In this document: in pieces, positions 24,904-34,579 of the stretch
How the letters are laid out: each line of letters opens with the position of its first letter
Position numbering within the stretch: the first letter of the stretch is position 1
Origin: Chloroflexota bacterium
GTDB lineage: Bacteria; Chloroflexota; Ktedonobacteria; Ktedonobacterales; Ktedonobacteraceae
DNA length: 38,157 bases
Reading direction: 5' to 3'
NCBI GenBank assembly: GCA_902810755.1
Contig: CADDYT010000056.1
Span: forward strand, 1-38,157
Program-made: the position numbers and the translations under genes
The notes under the pieces: generated by a model
What the model saw: the letters and a program-made list of their open reading frames with translations, nothing else
What the model was told of the DNA's origin: nothing
Databases searched by the model: none

Positions 24904-24933
24904 CCCAGGCCATCCCCTTGCGGGTGGCCTGGG
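24904..24933. repeat. GGCCACC-family hairpin after the permease
   Basis: Arms 24904-24912 and 24925-24933 pair perfectly over 9 bp around a loop with CCCCTTGCGGG. It lies 17 bases after the permease stop and may end or stabilise the transcript, although no T-run follows. Confidence 0.6.
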
Positions 24934-24955
24934 AACCGACCGGCCTGCTAGCTTC

Positions 24956-24985
24956 TTGACATCCTACCCTCCCACATCCTATACT
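24956..24985 (+). promoter_or_regulatory. Promoter of the DUF4395-thioredoxin operon
   Basis: A perfect TTGACA (24956-24961) and TATACT (24980-24985) are 18 bases apart, predicting transcription from about 24992. The 85-base leader holds a palindrome (next entry) and a small hairpin, GCAGGC (25044-25049) with GCCTGC (25055-25060), just ahead of the ribosome binding site. Confidence 0.75.
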
Positions 24986-25001
24986 TTTGTAAGCAGGTTT
25001 A

Positions 25002-25021
25002 TTACTTACTTGATAAAGTAA
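25002..25021. promoter_or_regulatory. Candidate operator TTACTT-N8-AAGTAA
   Basis: TTACTT (25002-25007) and AAGTAA (25016-25021) form an inverted repeat just downstream of the predicted transcription start, with an inner TACT-N6-AGTA. Similar TACT/AGTA sites are bound by redox-sensing HxlR/DUF24 (YodB-type) repressors, which would suit a thioredoxin operon. No regulator gene is next to it. Confidence 0.4.
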
Positions 25022-25076
25022 CTCATGTTCACAGGACATTGTGGCAGGCGTTATGCCTGCGAAAGGAGCGTCAAGA

Positions 25077-25568
25077 ATGGAGAGTACAACGGCGGCGCAG
25101 GAGCGAGTGTTGCGGGTGGATACGCGCCTGGGGAAATTTTCGCAGGGGTGTACGGTGCTGCTCACCGCCCTGGCCTTTGTGTTGAGCCAGCCCTGGCTGG
25201 TGGCGGTGACGGCGGTGGTGATGGCGCTGAGCGCGCTGGTACCGGCGGCCAGCCCGTATCGACTGCTCTATAAGTGGGTGGTGGTGCCGCTCGGCATCCT
25301 GCGCCCGCGCCTCGTCGAGGATGATCCCGCGCCACATCGCTTCGCGCAGGGCGTGGGCGCTGTCTTCCTGATCGCGGCCAGTATTCTGCTGTTCCTGACG
25401 AAGGCGACGGCGGTTGGCTGGGCGCTTGACCTGATCGTCTTCGTACTGGCAGGCATTAACCTGACGGTGGGCTTCTGCGCGGGCTGCTTTGTCTACTATC
25501 ACCTGGGACGCCTCGGCCTGCTGCCGCGCGTGCGCTACGAGGGCGGCTTCCACTGGCGAGGAGTGTAA
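25077..25568 (+). CDS. DUF4395 membrane protein
   Basis: This 163-residue protein has four hydrophobic segments and the DUF4395 pattern: a short N-terminal VDTRLGKFSQG, a repeat-like PAPHRFAQGVGAVF at about 84-97, and GFCAGCFVYY near the end. The pair Cys134 and Cys137 lies at the membrane edge and could be redox active. The family's role is unknown, but members are often encoded next to thioredoxin-like proteins, as here, where the next gene starts four bases after this stop. ATG 25077 has AAAGGAG about nine bases upstream and is preferred over the frame's earlier GTG at 25041. Together the two genes may form a membrane route for passing reducing equivalents out of, or into, the cytoplasm; that is inference. 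Confidence 0.85.
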   Translation: MESTTAAQERVLRVDTRLGKFSQGCTVLLTALAFVLSQPWLVAVTAVVMALSALVPAASPYRLLYKWVVVPLGILRPRLVEDDPAPHRFAQGVGAVFLIAASILLFLTKATAVGWALDLIVFVLAGINLTVGFCAGCFVYYHLGRLGLLPRVRYEGGFHWRGV

Positions 25569-25571
25569 TGT

Positions 25572-26069
25572 ATGCTGGCATTGCTTGTGCGGCTGGGCAT
25601 ACTGGCGCTGGTCGCTGTACTGCTCTTCCTGATTGTTCGCGGGGGTAGATGGTTTGTGGAGACGCGCCGCCGACAGGCGCTGGCTACAGAGCCGCTGGAA
25701 ACGCTGCCGGGGCTGGAAAAGCTGCTTGCCAGAGCCGGGCAAGGGAGCGAGGCGGCAACAGAGAAAGCAGGTATGGAGATTGCGTCTGCCGTGCGCATTC
25801 TGGCCTTCAGCAGCGATGATTGCCGCCAGTGCCACCAGTTGCAGGAACCGGCGCTGCGGCGCGTGCAGGCGGCGCTGGGCCAGCGCGTGCGCGTGATCGA
25901 GGTCGACGCGCCCACCTCACCCGCATTGACGCGGCGTTACCATATCCTCACCGTCCCCAGCACGGTGATTCTCGATGCACAGGGCTATGCTCATGCCGTT
26001 AATTACGGCTTTGCCAGCAGCCAGCGCCTGCTACAACAGGTAGACGAGGCGCTGGCAGAGACTGTGTAG
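25572..26069 (+). CDS. Membrane-anchored thioredoxin-like protein
   Basis: This 165-residue protein has an N-terminal membrane anchor (about 4-22) and a thioredoxin fold. The active site reads DDCRQC (Cys84 and Cys87), in place of the usual WCGPC, and the cis-proline loop is TVPS (Pro129). Asp/Ser residues around the first cysteine rather than Trp suggest a redox potential unlike housekeeping thioredoxin. The RRR after the anchor suggests that the fold may face the cytoplasm by the positive-inside rule, though orientation is uncertain. It is translated four bases after DUF4395, with GAGGAG in the end of that gene as ribosome binding site. A role in thiol-disulfide exchange with the Cys pair of DUF4395 is plausible but unproven. 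Confidence 0.87.
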   Translation: MLALLVRLGILALVAVLLFLIVRGGRWFVETRRRQALATEPLETLPGLEKLLARAGQGSEAATEKAGMEIASAVRILAFSSDDCRQCHQLQEPALRRVQAALGQRVRVIEVDAPTSPALTRRYHILTVPSTVILDAQGYAHAVNYGFASSQRLLQQVDEALAETV

Positions 26070-26078
26070 GCTCACCCC

Positions 26079-26163
26079 CATAGGCGTTAACTTCAGGCCG
26101 CCACAGGCCACCCCTGGCGGGTGACCTGCCTGGCGCTCGCACGGGCTTAAGTTAACGCCTATG
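26079..26163. repeat. CATAGGCGTTAACTT palindrome
   Basis: The arms 26079-26093 and 26149-26163 pair perfectly over 15 bp. Between them is a degenerate GGCCACC...GGTGACC hairpin, so this too is one family inside another. The same arms occur, with slight changes, at 32208-32370 and 37884-37967. It begins nine bases after the thioredoxin stop and may serve to end or protect the transcript. Confidence 0.8.
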
Positions 26164-26173
26164 AGGCTCACCC

Positions 26174-26266
26174 ACGTGTCATGCTGAGCGGCAGCGAAGC
26201 ATCCACGTGGGCCACCCTGCCCGCCTGGTCACCCCGGATGTTTCGCTGCGCTCAGCATGACACGCG
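26174..26266. repeat. Inverted pair of TGTCATGCTGAGCG repeats
   Basis: One copy of the TGTCATGCTGAGCG...GCGAAGCAT family runs forward at about 26176-26203, and another runs inverted at about 26236-26265, so the RNA could form a long stem. The remaining bases to the DUF998 gene (26267-26483) hold a short operator-like palindrome and no gene. Confidence 0.7.
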
Positions 26267-26337
26267 AGAGGGTCTTTTTCATGGCTTGCCATTGAGAAAG
26301 CAAGTTCCCCATGCCATGCTACCTTCCTGATGACTTA

Positions 26338-26353
26338 GATGACATTTGTCATC
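26338..26353. promoter_or_regulatory. Candidate operator GATGACA-N2-TGTCATC
   Basis: A perfect 7-bp inverted repeat with two central bases lies about 130 bases upstream of the DUF998 gene. The compact form is typical of TetR- or MarR-type dimers. No regulator gene is adjacent, and the promoter is not clear. Confidence 0.4.
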
Positions 26354-26483
26354 TCGATTTCATGATGCTCTTCACTACCCTGCATATCGATTGCACCGTA
26401 TATTTGCAGCATGAACGTTGAGGGCGCGAGCGGCAAGCCGAAAACGAAACATCTCGTTGCCCGCAATGAAAGGAGACCAGGCT

Positions 26484-27254
26484 ATGATGAGTATACATAA
26501 ACATTTCTCTTTGAGAAATCAGACATCCTCTAAAATCGGGCAGCCAGAACTGGATGGAGCCTTGCTATCCCCCATCACCCTGCTGCTGGTGAGCTGCGGC
26601 ACAATCGGTTCAATTCTGTTTACCACCACCTACCTGATCGAGGGTATCACCCGGCCTGGCTACAGCGCCTTGCAGCAAGCCATCAGCGCGCTCAGCCTGG
26701 GACCCGGCGGCTGGATACAGCAGGTCAACTTTATTATCTTCGGCCTGCTGGTCCTCGGCTCGGCCTATGGCTGGTATCAGGCGCTCAAGCCGGGAGCGGG
26801 TTCGGTCTGGTATCCACTGTTCAAAGCCATCACCGGCTTCGGCCTGATTGTCGATGGTTTCTTCTCGCAAGACCCGGCCCCCGGCTATCCGGTGGGAGCC
26901 GTTCTCGTGCATCCCACGCTACACGGCGAGCTTCATTCCATTTTCGCCATCGTGACGATTACCGCGATGGCGTTGAGCTGCTTTGTCCTGGCTCGCCGCT
27001 TCGCCGTAGAACCGCGCTGGCACGGCTGGGTAGTATATTCAGTAATTACCGGGCTGCTGACCATCATCTTCATCGCCATCTTCGGCTCATTAATCGGGCA
27101 TAGCGAGATAGCTGGCCTCTTCGAGCGTCTGTCCACCGGCGTCAACTCAATTCTGGGCCTTCTGCTCATCGGTCGGCTCCTGCTCATGGCTCGCGCCGGA
27201 CGTAATCATGAACTTTCTGAACATGCTATTATTACTGCCAGAAGTAAAAGCTGA
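26484..27254 (+). CDS. DUF998 membrane protein
   Basis: This 256-residue protein has about six membrane spans and the DUF998 pattern: TTTYLIEGITRPGYSALQQA after the first span, with the RPGYS block typical of the family, then WIQQVNFIIFGLLVLG, a polar loop with FSQDP and HGELHSIFA, and two more spans. DUF998 proteins are bacterial membrane proteins of unknown function, distantly similar to eukaryotic frag1/DRAM-like and cytochrome-type four-helix folds; no catalytic residues are established. ATG 26484 follows AAAGGAG at eight bases. Its end overlaps the convergent acetyltransferase gene by 23 bases, so antisense effects between the two transcripts are possible. Confidence 0.86.
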   Translation: MMSIHKHFSLRNQTSSKIGQPELDGALLSPITLLLVSCGTIGSILFTTTYLIEGITRPGYSALQQAISALSLGPGGWIQQVNFIIFGLLVLGSAYGWYQALKPGAGSVWYPLFKAITGFGLIVDGFFSQDPAPGYPVGAVLVHPTLHGELHSIFAIVTITAMALSCFVLARRFAVEPRWHGWVVYSVITGLLTIIFIAIFGSLIGHSEIAGLFERLSTGVNSILGLLLIGRLLLMARAGRNHELSEHAIITARSKS

Positions 27255-28038
27255 AGGTGCAATATTCCTGAAAACCGAGGCGGCGATAGACGTTGAAGCC
27301 CATCTTTGTGGATTGCAACGTTCCGATCCGATAACCCAACGCACGGGCCGCGAGCAAAGGCGCTACCGTTAGCGCCGTGCCAATGCCCTGAGAACGTGCT
27401 TCAGGCAGCGTGGCGACATTGTAGATACCGGCAACGCCGCCGGCCAGGAACAACAAAGACGTTGCTACCGGCTCGCCGTTGAGCAAGCCCAGGTAGTAGT
27501 ACACTGACGGGACGCGGACAAAGCCATAGCGGTTGGACAGTTCGAGGAGCAGGTTTTGTAAGCTGCCCGGCAAATCAGAACCAACCGTCATCGTGCGTAT
27601 CCACTGCTTGAGCATCTCTCCATCGCTGACCTCTTTGATGACCAGCCCTGGCGGCAGCGGGTTATCTTCGCGCAGCGTCGACAGGTCAATAGCCATGCCG
27701 GGAGCTTCGTCGTCGATCCATCCAGCAGCTTCCAGGCGGCTTTTGAGACCGGTTGATTGTGTAGATGGGCCAACAAGCCACGATGCCGGGACATTGCGCT
27801 CCGTGAAATGTCTCGTTACCTCCTCGATTTTTGCATCCAGGTCAGTAGCTGCGAACTGTGCGCGCACAACGCCGTTGCCCAGCTCAAATGGAAGGCCGGA
27901 GATAAACCATTGTTGTTCTGGCTCCTCATGAAAATCCGCTTTCAGCGCCCGCCCCCAGAGAATAAATCCCTCCTGCGCGTTCGCCTCCATCGCGGAAATC
28001 AGTGCAGGCTCCGAAAAATCTGAAAGAACTTTACTCAT
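27232..28038 (-). CDS. GNAT-family N-acetyltransferase
   Basis: This 268-residue protein ends in a clear GNAT fold: VAGIYNVATLPEARSQGIG supplies the strand and the acetyl-CoA pyrophosphate loop R-S-Q-G-I-G-T-A (215-222), and MGFNVYRRLGF (246-256) is the usual late motif. The first 130 residues are a less conserved N-terminal half, as in two-domain GNATs of the kind that act on small amines or protein N-termini; the acceptor is unknown. The frame starts with GTG 28050, but GTGAGG then serves as ribosome binding site for ATG 28038. It overlaps the convergent DUF998 gene at its 3' end. The gene upstream region contains one of the palindromic repeats. Confidence 0.88.
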   Translation of the reverse strand: MSKVLSDFSEPALISAMEANAQEGFILWGRALKADFHEEPEQQWFISGLPFELGNGVVRAQFAATDLDAKIEEVTRHFTERNVPASWLVGPSTQSTGLKSRLEAAGWIDDEAPGMAIDLSTLREDNPLPPGLVIKEVSDGEMLKQWIRTMTVGSDLPGSLQNLLLELSNRYGFVRVPSVYYYLGLLNGEPVATSLLFLAGGVAGIYNVATLPEARSQGIGTALTVAPLLAARALGYRIGTLQSTKMGFNVYRRLGFQEYCTFSFYFWQ

Positions 28039-28070
28039 TGTATACCTCACTTGTTAGAATGGGGCCGGAC

Positions 28071-28176
28071 AACTCGTAGGCGCCGATTGATCGCGCGCAC
28101 CGCCAATTTATTGGCCCCGTCGCCATAGGAGCCGATCAATCGGCGATGGCCTCGATCAATCGCGGCCCTACGAGTT
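28071..28176. repeat. AACTCGTAGG palindrome with inner CGCCGATTGATCG repeats
   Basis: Outer arms 28071-28080 and 28167-28176 pair over 10 bp. Inside, CGCCGATTGATCG (28081-28093) has an inverted copy at 28133-28145 and a partial one at 28153-28165. It fills the gap between the ABC transporter stop and the acetyltransferase start. This family is seen only once in the window. Confidence 0.7.
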
Positions 28177-28182
28177 TTGCCA

Positions 28183-30015
28183 TCAGTCAGCAGCCGTTTG
28201 TCGTACAGCTACGAAACCTTCGCCGGGGCGGTAGTCGGGTGATTGATGGCGGAAGTAGGTGTTGTAGAGGTGGGCGTAGTGACCGCCAAGCTGCATAAGC
28301 GCCTCGTGGTTGCCCTCCTCGACGATGCGGCCCCGGTCAAGAACGATGATACGGTCGGCGTGGCGGATGGTCGAGAGCCGGTGGGCGATGAGGATGGCGG
28401 TACGATTTTCAAGGACGAGATCAAGCCCCTCCTGAATCTGCGCCTCCGTGAGCGGGTCCACGCTGGCGGTGGCCTCGTCAAGGATGAGGATAGAGGGCTT
28501 TTGCAGCAGCACGCGAGCCAGGGCGACTAACTGGCGCTGGCCCATCGAAAGCGCGCGCCCGGCTTCGCCCACCAGAGTGTCCAGCCCCTCCGGCAGGGCC
28601 TCGATCCAGTCGCCGCCGCCGATCTGGCGAGCTACCTGCGCTACCTCCTCGTCGCTGGCGTCGGGCCGGGCGTAGCGGATATTGTCGGTGACGGTGCCGG
28701 AGAAGAGGAATGGCGCCTGCGGCACAATGCCCAGATGGCGGTGGTAGTCGCGCAGGTCGAAGCTGCGAATGTCGCGCCCATCGATGAGCAGCTGGCCGCC
28801 CTGGAACTCATAGAAGCGAGCGATCAGCCGGGCGATGCTGGATTTTCCTGCGCCCGTGTGGCCGACTAAGGCAATCGTCTGGCCCGCCGGAATACTCAGA
28901 TTGAAGCCTGCCAGCACCGTCTGCCGGTCGGTATAGCTGAAGAACATGTCTTTGAAGTCGATGCGGCCCTCAAGCTGCGGCACCGGCTCAGAGGCGGTCT
29001 GGCGCACGCGCGGCTCGGCATCCAGCAGGGCGAAGACGCGCTCGCTGGCGGCAAGGCCAAGCTGGAACTGGCTCCAGAACGAGGCAATGCTGGTCAGCGG
29101 GAACCAGAGCAGACCGATGCTCTGCACAAACAGGAACCAGTCGCCGGGCGAGATGGCATGGTTCAGCACGTCCAGTCCGCCGAAGTAGACGACGATGGTG
29201 GTGCCAACGTTCGCCACCATCACCAGCAGGGGGAAGACGCCGTTGTAGACGAAGCCGGAGCGCACGTTGACCTGATAGGACTGCTCGTTGATCTTACGAA
29301 ACTCGTCATACATGTTCTGTTCCTGCCGGAAGTTCTTTGCCACCGTAATGCCGCTGATCGCCTCCTGAATGTTGGCGTTGACCCGCGCCCCCGACCTCTG
29401 CGAACGTTGGGTTGTGCGCCGCGCAATGCGCCGGAAGCCGAGAGCAATGGCAACAATTGCCGGGGCGATGAGCAACGCCAGCAGGGCCAGCCGCAGGTTG
29501 CGGAACATCAGCACCGCCGCGATCAGGAAGAACAGCAAAAACTGGCTCAACAGGTTGAGCGTCAGCGTGACGACCGTCGCAAAATCCTCCGTATCAGAGG
29601 TGACGCGACTCACGATCTTGCCGCTGGGAAACTCATCATAGAACGACATATCGCGGGCCACGACGGCGGAGAAGGCGTCGCTGCGCAGTTTCATGGTCAC
29701 ATCGCCGACGGCGCGCGCCGTAAACCACTGGCGAAAGAAGTTGGCCGTCCACGACAGCACGCCTGCCACCAGGATAATGGCGATCAGCGCCAGCACCGTT
29801 TGCAGCGTGCGCGACTTCGCCAGCGTGTCAATGCTCTGCGCCACCAGAACAGGGAAAGCCGTGTCCAGCAGCGAGTTCAGCACGACCAGCACCGCCACGA
29901 AGCTCATCAGCCCCAGTTTGGGCCGGAAGTAGCCGATAATGCGCGCGACCAGTTGTCGATCAGAATAACTGCGATCATACGCCTCGGCATCCAGCCCATC
30001 CATGAGAAAGCCCAT
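28183..30015 (-). CDS. ABC exporter subunit, consensus Walker B, degenerate signature
   Basis: This 610-residue half transporter has six membrane spans in the first about 320 residues and an ATPase domain after about 350. Walker A is GHTGAGKS (385-392), the Q-loop is VPQAPFLF, and Walker B ILILDEATASVD keeps catalytic Glu514. The H-loop is LIAHRLS. The signature reads LSMGQ (489-493) instead of LSGGQ. With the upstream gene product it should form a heterodimeric multidrug-, lipid- or peptide-type exporter in which one ATP site is degenerate. ATG 30015 follows GAGGAGAC at good spacing. It lies 115 bases after the partner's stop, and that gap holds a strong 36-bp hairpin. The substrate cannot be told from sequence. 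Confidence 0.93.
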   Translation of the reverse strand: MGFLMDGLDAEAYDRSYSDRQLVARIIGYFRPKLGLMSFVAVLVVLNSLLDTAFPVLVAQSIDTLAKSRTLQTVLALIAIILVAGVLSWTANFFRQWFTARAVGDVTMKLRSDAFSAVVARDMSFYDEFPSGKIVSRVTSDTEDFATVVTLTLNLLSQFLLFFLIAAVLMFRNLRLALLALLIAPAIVAIALGFRRIARRTTQRSQRSGARVNANIQEAISGITVAKNFRQEQNMYDEFRKINEQSYQVNVRSGFVYNGVFPLLVMVANVGTTIVVYFGGLDVLNHAISPGDWFLFVQSIGLLWFPLTSIASFWSQFQLGLAASERVFALLDAEPRVRQTASEPVPQLEGRIDFKDMFFSYTDRQTVLAGFNLSIPAGQTIALVGHTGAGKSSIARLIARFYEFQGGQLLIDGRDIRSFDLRDYHRHLGIVPQAPFLFSGTVTDNIRYARPDASDEEVAQVARQIGGGDWIEALPEGLDTLVGEAGRALSMGQRQLVALARVLLQKPSILILDEATASVDPLTEAQIQEGLDLVLENRTAILIAHRLSTIRHADRIIVLDRGRIVEEGNHEALMQLGGHYAHLYNTYFRHQSPDYRPGEGFVAVRQTAAD

Positions 30016-30130
30016 GTATAGTCTCCTCTATTATGTATGAATAATATGTTGAGTGTAGCATAACCAGAACGGAGGTGATGGGGCCAGGGAGGAGGCCAGC
30101 TCCGCCCCTACCAACCACGAATCGGTCCCG

Positions 30131-32044
<1,914 letters not shown>

Positions 32045-32137
32045 GGAGACCTCCAGCAGGTGCCTGAACGGGGAACCTCATTGGCAGTATCATCCAGCAG
32101 TTCAATCAATCAGTACATTCATGATACCCTACCCCGC

Positions 32138-32391
32138 AGGCCGACCGCAAGGGATCGGCCCCGGAAGCGTTCACTGAAAGCCGCCGCAGGCCACCCGCAA
32201 GAGGTGGCCCCATAGGCGTTAACTGAAAGCCGCCGCAGGCCACCCGCCAGGGGTGGCCCTACTATAGACGATGCCTTCGTGCCCCTCGTGGAGCCGCCGC
32301 GTAGAGGAGGGCCACCCCTGGCGGGTGGCCTGCCGGGCGCTGGCACGGGCTTAAGTGAACGCCTATGGGGCCGATCCCTTGCGGTCGGCCT
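32138..32391. repeat. Three palindromes nested in one another
   Basis: Outer arms 32138-32162 and 32367-32391 pair perfectly over 25 bp (CAAGGGATCGGCC family). Within them, 32208-32224 and 32354-32370 pair with one mismatch (CATAGGCGTTAACT family). Inside those, 32235-32260 and 32308-32333 pair perfectly over 26 bp (GGCCACC family). A 49-base-spaced direct duplication (from 32167 and from 32216) adds a further partial copy. The stretch 32045-32424 between the exporter operon and the small gene otherwise holds no gene. Confidence 0.9.
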
Positions 32392-32424
32392 GGGCGGCGG
32401 GATCAGCCTGCGGGTATGGTGAGT

Positions 32425-32649
32425 CTACACACGCTGATCCGCAAAAGCAATCTGCTCGATGCGAGCCTGGGAGTCGAGCCGTTGCAAACGAGTACCGAGC
32501 GCCACCATCAGCGTTCCCATCTTGCCGATAGTGAAACGCAGCACATGCCCTTGAGTGGAAGCCTGAGCAGCCAGGTGATGCTGCTCCGCCTCGCGGAGCA
32601 GCTCTTGACGATGCATCGCAGTCAGTTGCTCATGGAGAAACAGGTTCAT
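32425..32649 (-). CDS. Small conserved-looking hypothetical protein
   Basis: This protein of about 74 residues is mostly helical and charged: MNLFLHEQLTAMHRQELL, then REAEQHHLAAQA. After these come a more hydrophobic RFTIGKMGTLMVALG and a basic end. I recall similar short proteins beginning with a hydrophobic residue run and an ELLREAEQ segment in Chloroflexota and Actinobacteria, usually unassigned; that is memory, not a search. AGGAGG lies directly ahead of two adjacent ATGs (32652 and 32649); spacing favours the second. It is divergent from the WYL regulator and shares its control region, so the two may be regulated together. A plus-strand open frame over the same bases (32365-32664) has no ribosome binding site and is taken as a shadow. 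Confidence 0.75.
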   Translation of the reverse strand: MNLFLHEQLTAMHRQELLREAEQHHLAAQASTQGHVLRFTIGKMGTLMVALGTRLQRLDSQARIEQIAFADQRV

Positions 32650-32710
32650 CATGCCTCCTCTTGATCGTGCCTTTTGCTCGTGACCAACGTTTTCTTCTTA
32701 CAGAACAAGT

Positions 32711-32744
32711 GTATCATGAGATACCTGACACCTCCTGTCATGAT
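32711..32744. promoter_or_regulatory. Twin palindromes in the WYL regulator control region
   Basis: GTATC-N4-GATAC (32711-32724) abuts TGACA-N5-TGTCA (32726-32740), and ATCATGA (32713-32719) pairs with TCATGAT (32738-32744) across them. They lie between the divergent small gene and the WYL gene, a likely site for autoregulation. TATGCT at 32751-32756 could be the -10 of the regulator gene. Confidence 0.5.
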
Positions 32745-32806
32745 TTGTGGTATGCTTATGAAGGAAGGTAAATTCAGTGGTGACAGGCATTTGAGAGGGT
32801 AAGCTT

Positions 32807-33787
32807 ATGCGCGCAGACCGACTGCTTTCGATCATGATGATGTTGCAAACGCGAGGGCATATTACGGCCAGGGAACTGGCAGAACGGCTGGAAGTCTCGG
32901 AACGCACGATCTATCGCGACCTGGAAGCTCTGGGGATGGCAGGCGTCCCCGTCTACACGGAGCGCGGGCCGGGCGGCGGCTGCATGCTGGCCGAGGGATA
33001 CCGCACGGGGCTGACCGGGCTGACCGAGACGGAGGTGCGCACCCTCTTCATGTCCGGCTCGCCTGGCCCGCTGGCCGATCTAGGCATGGGCAAGGCGCTG
33101 GAGGCCGCTCTGCTCAAACTGCTGGCCGCGCTGCCGCAGACGCACCGGCGCAACATCGAACGCGCGCGCCAGCGCATCCACCTCGACGCCGCCGCCTGGA
33201 GCTATTCGGAGGAGACGCTGCCGCACCTGCACACCATCCTGGAAGCCATCTGGCAGGATATGAAGCTGCGGCTGGTCTATCGCAAAAACGAGCGGGACAT
33301 CTCGCAGCGCATCATCGAGCCGCTGGGGCTGGTCGCCAAAGCCATGATCTGGTACCTCGTGGCAGCTCTTCCCAGCGGGGAGTTGCGCACCTTCCGCGTC
33401 TCGCGCATCCTCGAAGCCGAGCCAACCGGCGAATACTTCCAGCGACCCGAAAGCTTCGACCTCGCCTCCTACTGGGCCGAGGCGTGCCGCCAGTTCGAGT
33501 CAAGCTGGCTGCGCTACCGGGCCACGCTGCGTTTCTCCCCTGAAATCATCGCCGAACTCCCCTTCGTCTTCGGCGAAAGTATCACCTCCCTCATCGCACA
33601 GGCCGAGCCGCCCGACGCCCAGGGCTGGATCACCCTCACCCTCTCCTTCGAGTCCTTCGAAGCCGCCCGCACCCGCATCCTCGGCCTCGGCACGGAAGTC
33701 GAAGTGATCTCCCCCGTTGAATTGCGCCAGAGCGTGATCCAGTTTGCGAGGGGCATTGCCGCGTTTTATGAGGGGAGGGAGAATTAA
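32807..33787 (+). CDS. HTH-WYL transcriptional regulator
   Basis: This 326-residue DNA-binding protein has an N-terminal DeoR-like winged helix (ITARELAERLEVSERTIYRDLEAL, residues about 18-42), a short wing (PVYTERGPGGGC), a linker, and a WYL domain at about 140-215 with IWYLVAALPSG and RTFRVSRI. A C-terminal WCX extension ends the protein. WYL domains are thought to sense nucleic acids or nucleotide-like ligands, and many members control defence or DNA-damage genes, but plain metabolic regulators also exist. ATG 32807 follows GAGAGGG at seven bases. Its stop overlaps the convergent Uma2 gene by four bases. The palindromes at 32711-32744 are its likely own operator. Confidence 0.92.
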   Translation: MRADRLLSIMMMLQTRGHITARELAERLEVSERTIYRDLEALGMAGVPVYTERGPGGGCMLAEGYRTGLTGLTETEVRTLFMSGSPGPLADLGMGKALEAALLKLLAALPQTHRRNIERARQRIHLDAAAWSYSEETLPHLHTILEAIWQDMKLRLVYRKNERDISQRIIEPLGLVAKAMIWYLVAALPSGELRTFRVSRILEAEPTGEYFQRPESFDLASYWAEACRQFESSWLRYRATLRFSPEIIAELPFVFGESITSLIAQAEPPDAQGWITLTLSFESFEAARTRILGLGTEVEVISPVELRQSVIQFARGIAAFYEGREN

Positions 33788-34380
33788 AGGAAAAACTGCT
33801 CGACAGAGACCGGGAAATGGGGTACCACTTGCGAAGGCAACAACATCTTGCCCTGAAAGATGCCTCGCGCTCGATAGCTACCGGCTTCCCATACCCATAC
33901 CTCGACAGTATGAGCAACTGGATCAACAATCCAGTATTCAGGTATGGCAGCGCGAGCATAAGCTTGCAGTTTATTATGCCGATCATAGGTACTGGAACTC
34001 GGTGAGGCTATCTCAACCACCAGATCAGGCGCGCCGACAATGTGATGTCCTTTGAGCTTGCCAAGACTTTCATTCAGCAATACGACGATATCAGGTTGAA
34101 ACACTGTATTATCGGCCAGTTCGACATCGAGGGGAGCCATAAATACCTGTCCAAGTCCGGCCAGCTTGATATGTGTGCGCAGGTGAGCAAAAATCTCACC
34201 CACAATCCTCTGGTGAGACCAGCTTGGAGAAGGAGCCATATAGAGTACTCCATTGATAATTTCGTATCGATGCCCATCATCAGGCAGGTTTGCATAGTCA
34301 TTATATGTCCATCGTCCCTGCACCGGGCCAGGAACCCGATCCGCCGGAATAACCATCGAGGGCTGCTCAACCGTTGTCAT
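33784..34380 (-). CDS. Uma2 family (DUF820) nuclease-fold protein
   Basis: This 198-residue protein has the Uma2 restriction-endonuclease-like core. Asp97 (FQPDIVV), Glu123 (DLVVEIASPSS) and Lys137 (DRHNKLQAYA) line up with the PD-(D/E)XK residues, followed by the family's IPEYWIVDP. Early GHRYEIINGVLYMAPSPSWSHQ with Glu40 also fits. Uma2 proteins are abundant in cyanobacteria and Chloroflexota, often in many copies; their role is unknown and nuclease activity is mostly unproven. The open frame begins at 34491, but ATG 34380 has AGGAAAC upstream and matches the family's length. The upstream region 34381-34579 holds a partial TGTCATGCTGAGCG-family copy at 34493-34517 and no gene. Confidence 0.9.
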   Translation of the reverse strand: MTTVEQPSMVIPADRVPGPVQGRWTYNDYANLPDDGHRYEIINGVLYMAPSPSWSHQRIVGEIFAHLRTHIKLAGLGQVFMAPLDVELADNTVFQPDIVVLLNESLGKLKGHHIVGAPDLVVEIASPSSSTYDRHNKLQAYARAAIPEYWIVDPVAHTVEVWVWEAGSYRARGIFQGKMLLPSQVVPHFPVSVEQFFL

Positions 34381-34579
34381 TGTTTCCTGCCTCTCGGAAA
34401 GAAAAAGCTTCGAGTAAGGATACACCTGGAACCAGTATACCATAAAGGTATCATACTTTCTCTCATCTGCCAACCCCTGATACCGCTTCAATCTTCGCTG
34501 CGCTCAGTATGATATGGGAGAGCAACTTTTTTACGGCTTGAGGTTGCCGCTTCCGGTTGGAAAAATTCGTCAGGGGGCA

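Noticed and set aside
24904..24933. Hairpin after the permease as a rho-independent terminator
   Set aside because: No T-run follows, and the same hairpin occurs at many non-terminal sites.
32365..32664. 99-residue plus-strand open frame over the small gene
   Set aside because: It has no ribosome binding site and starts in a palindromic repeat, while the minus-strand frame has AGGAGG before its ATG.
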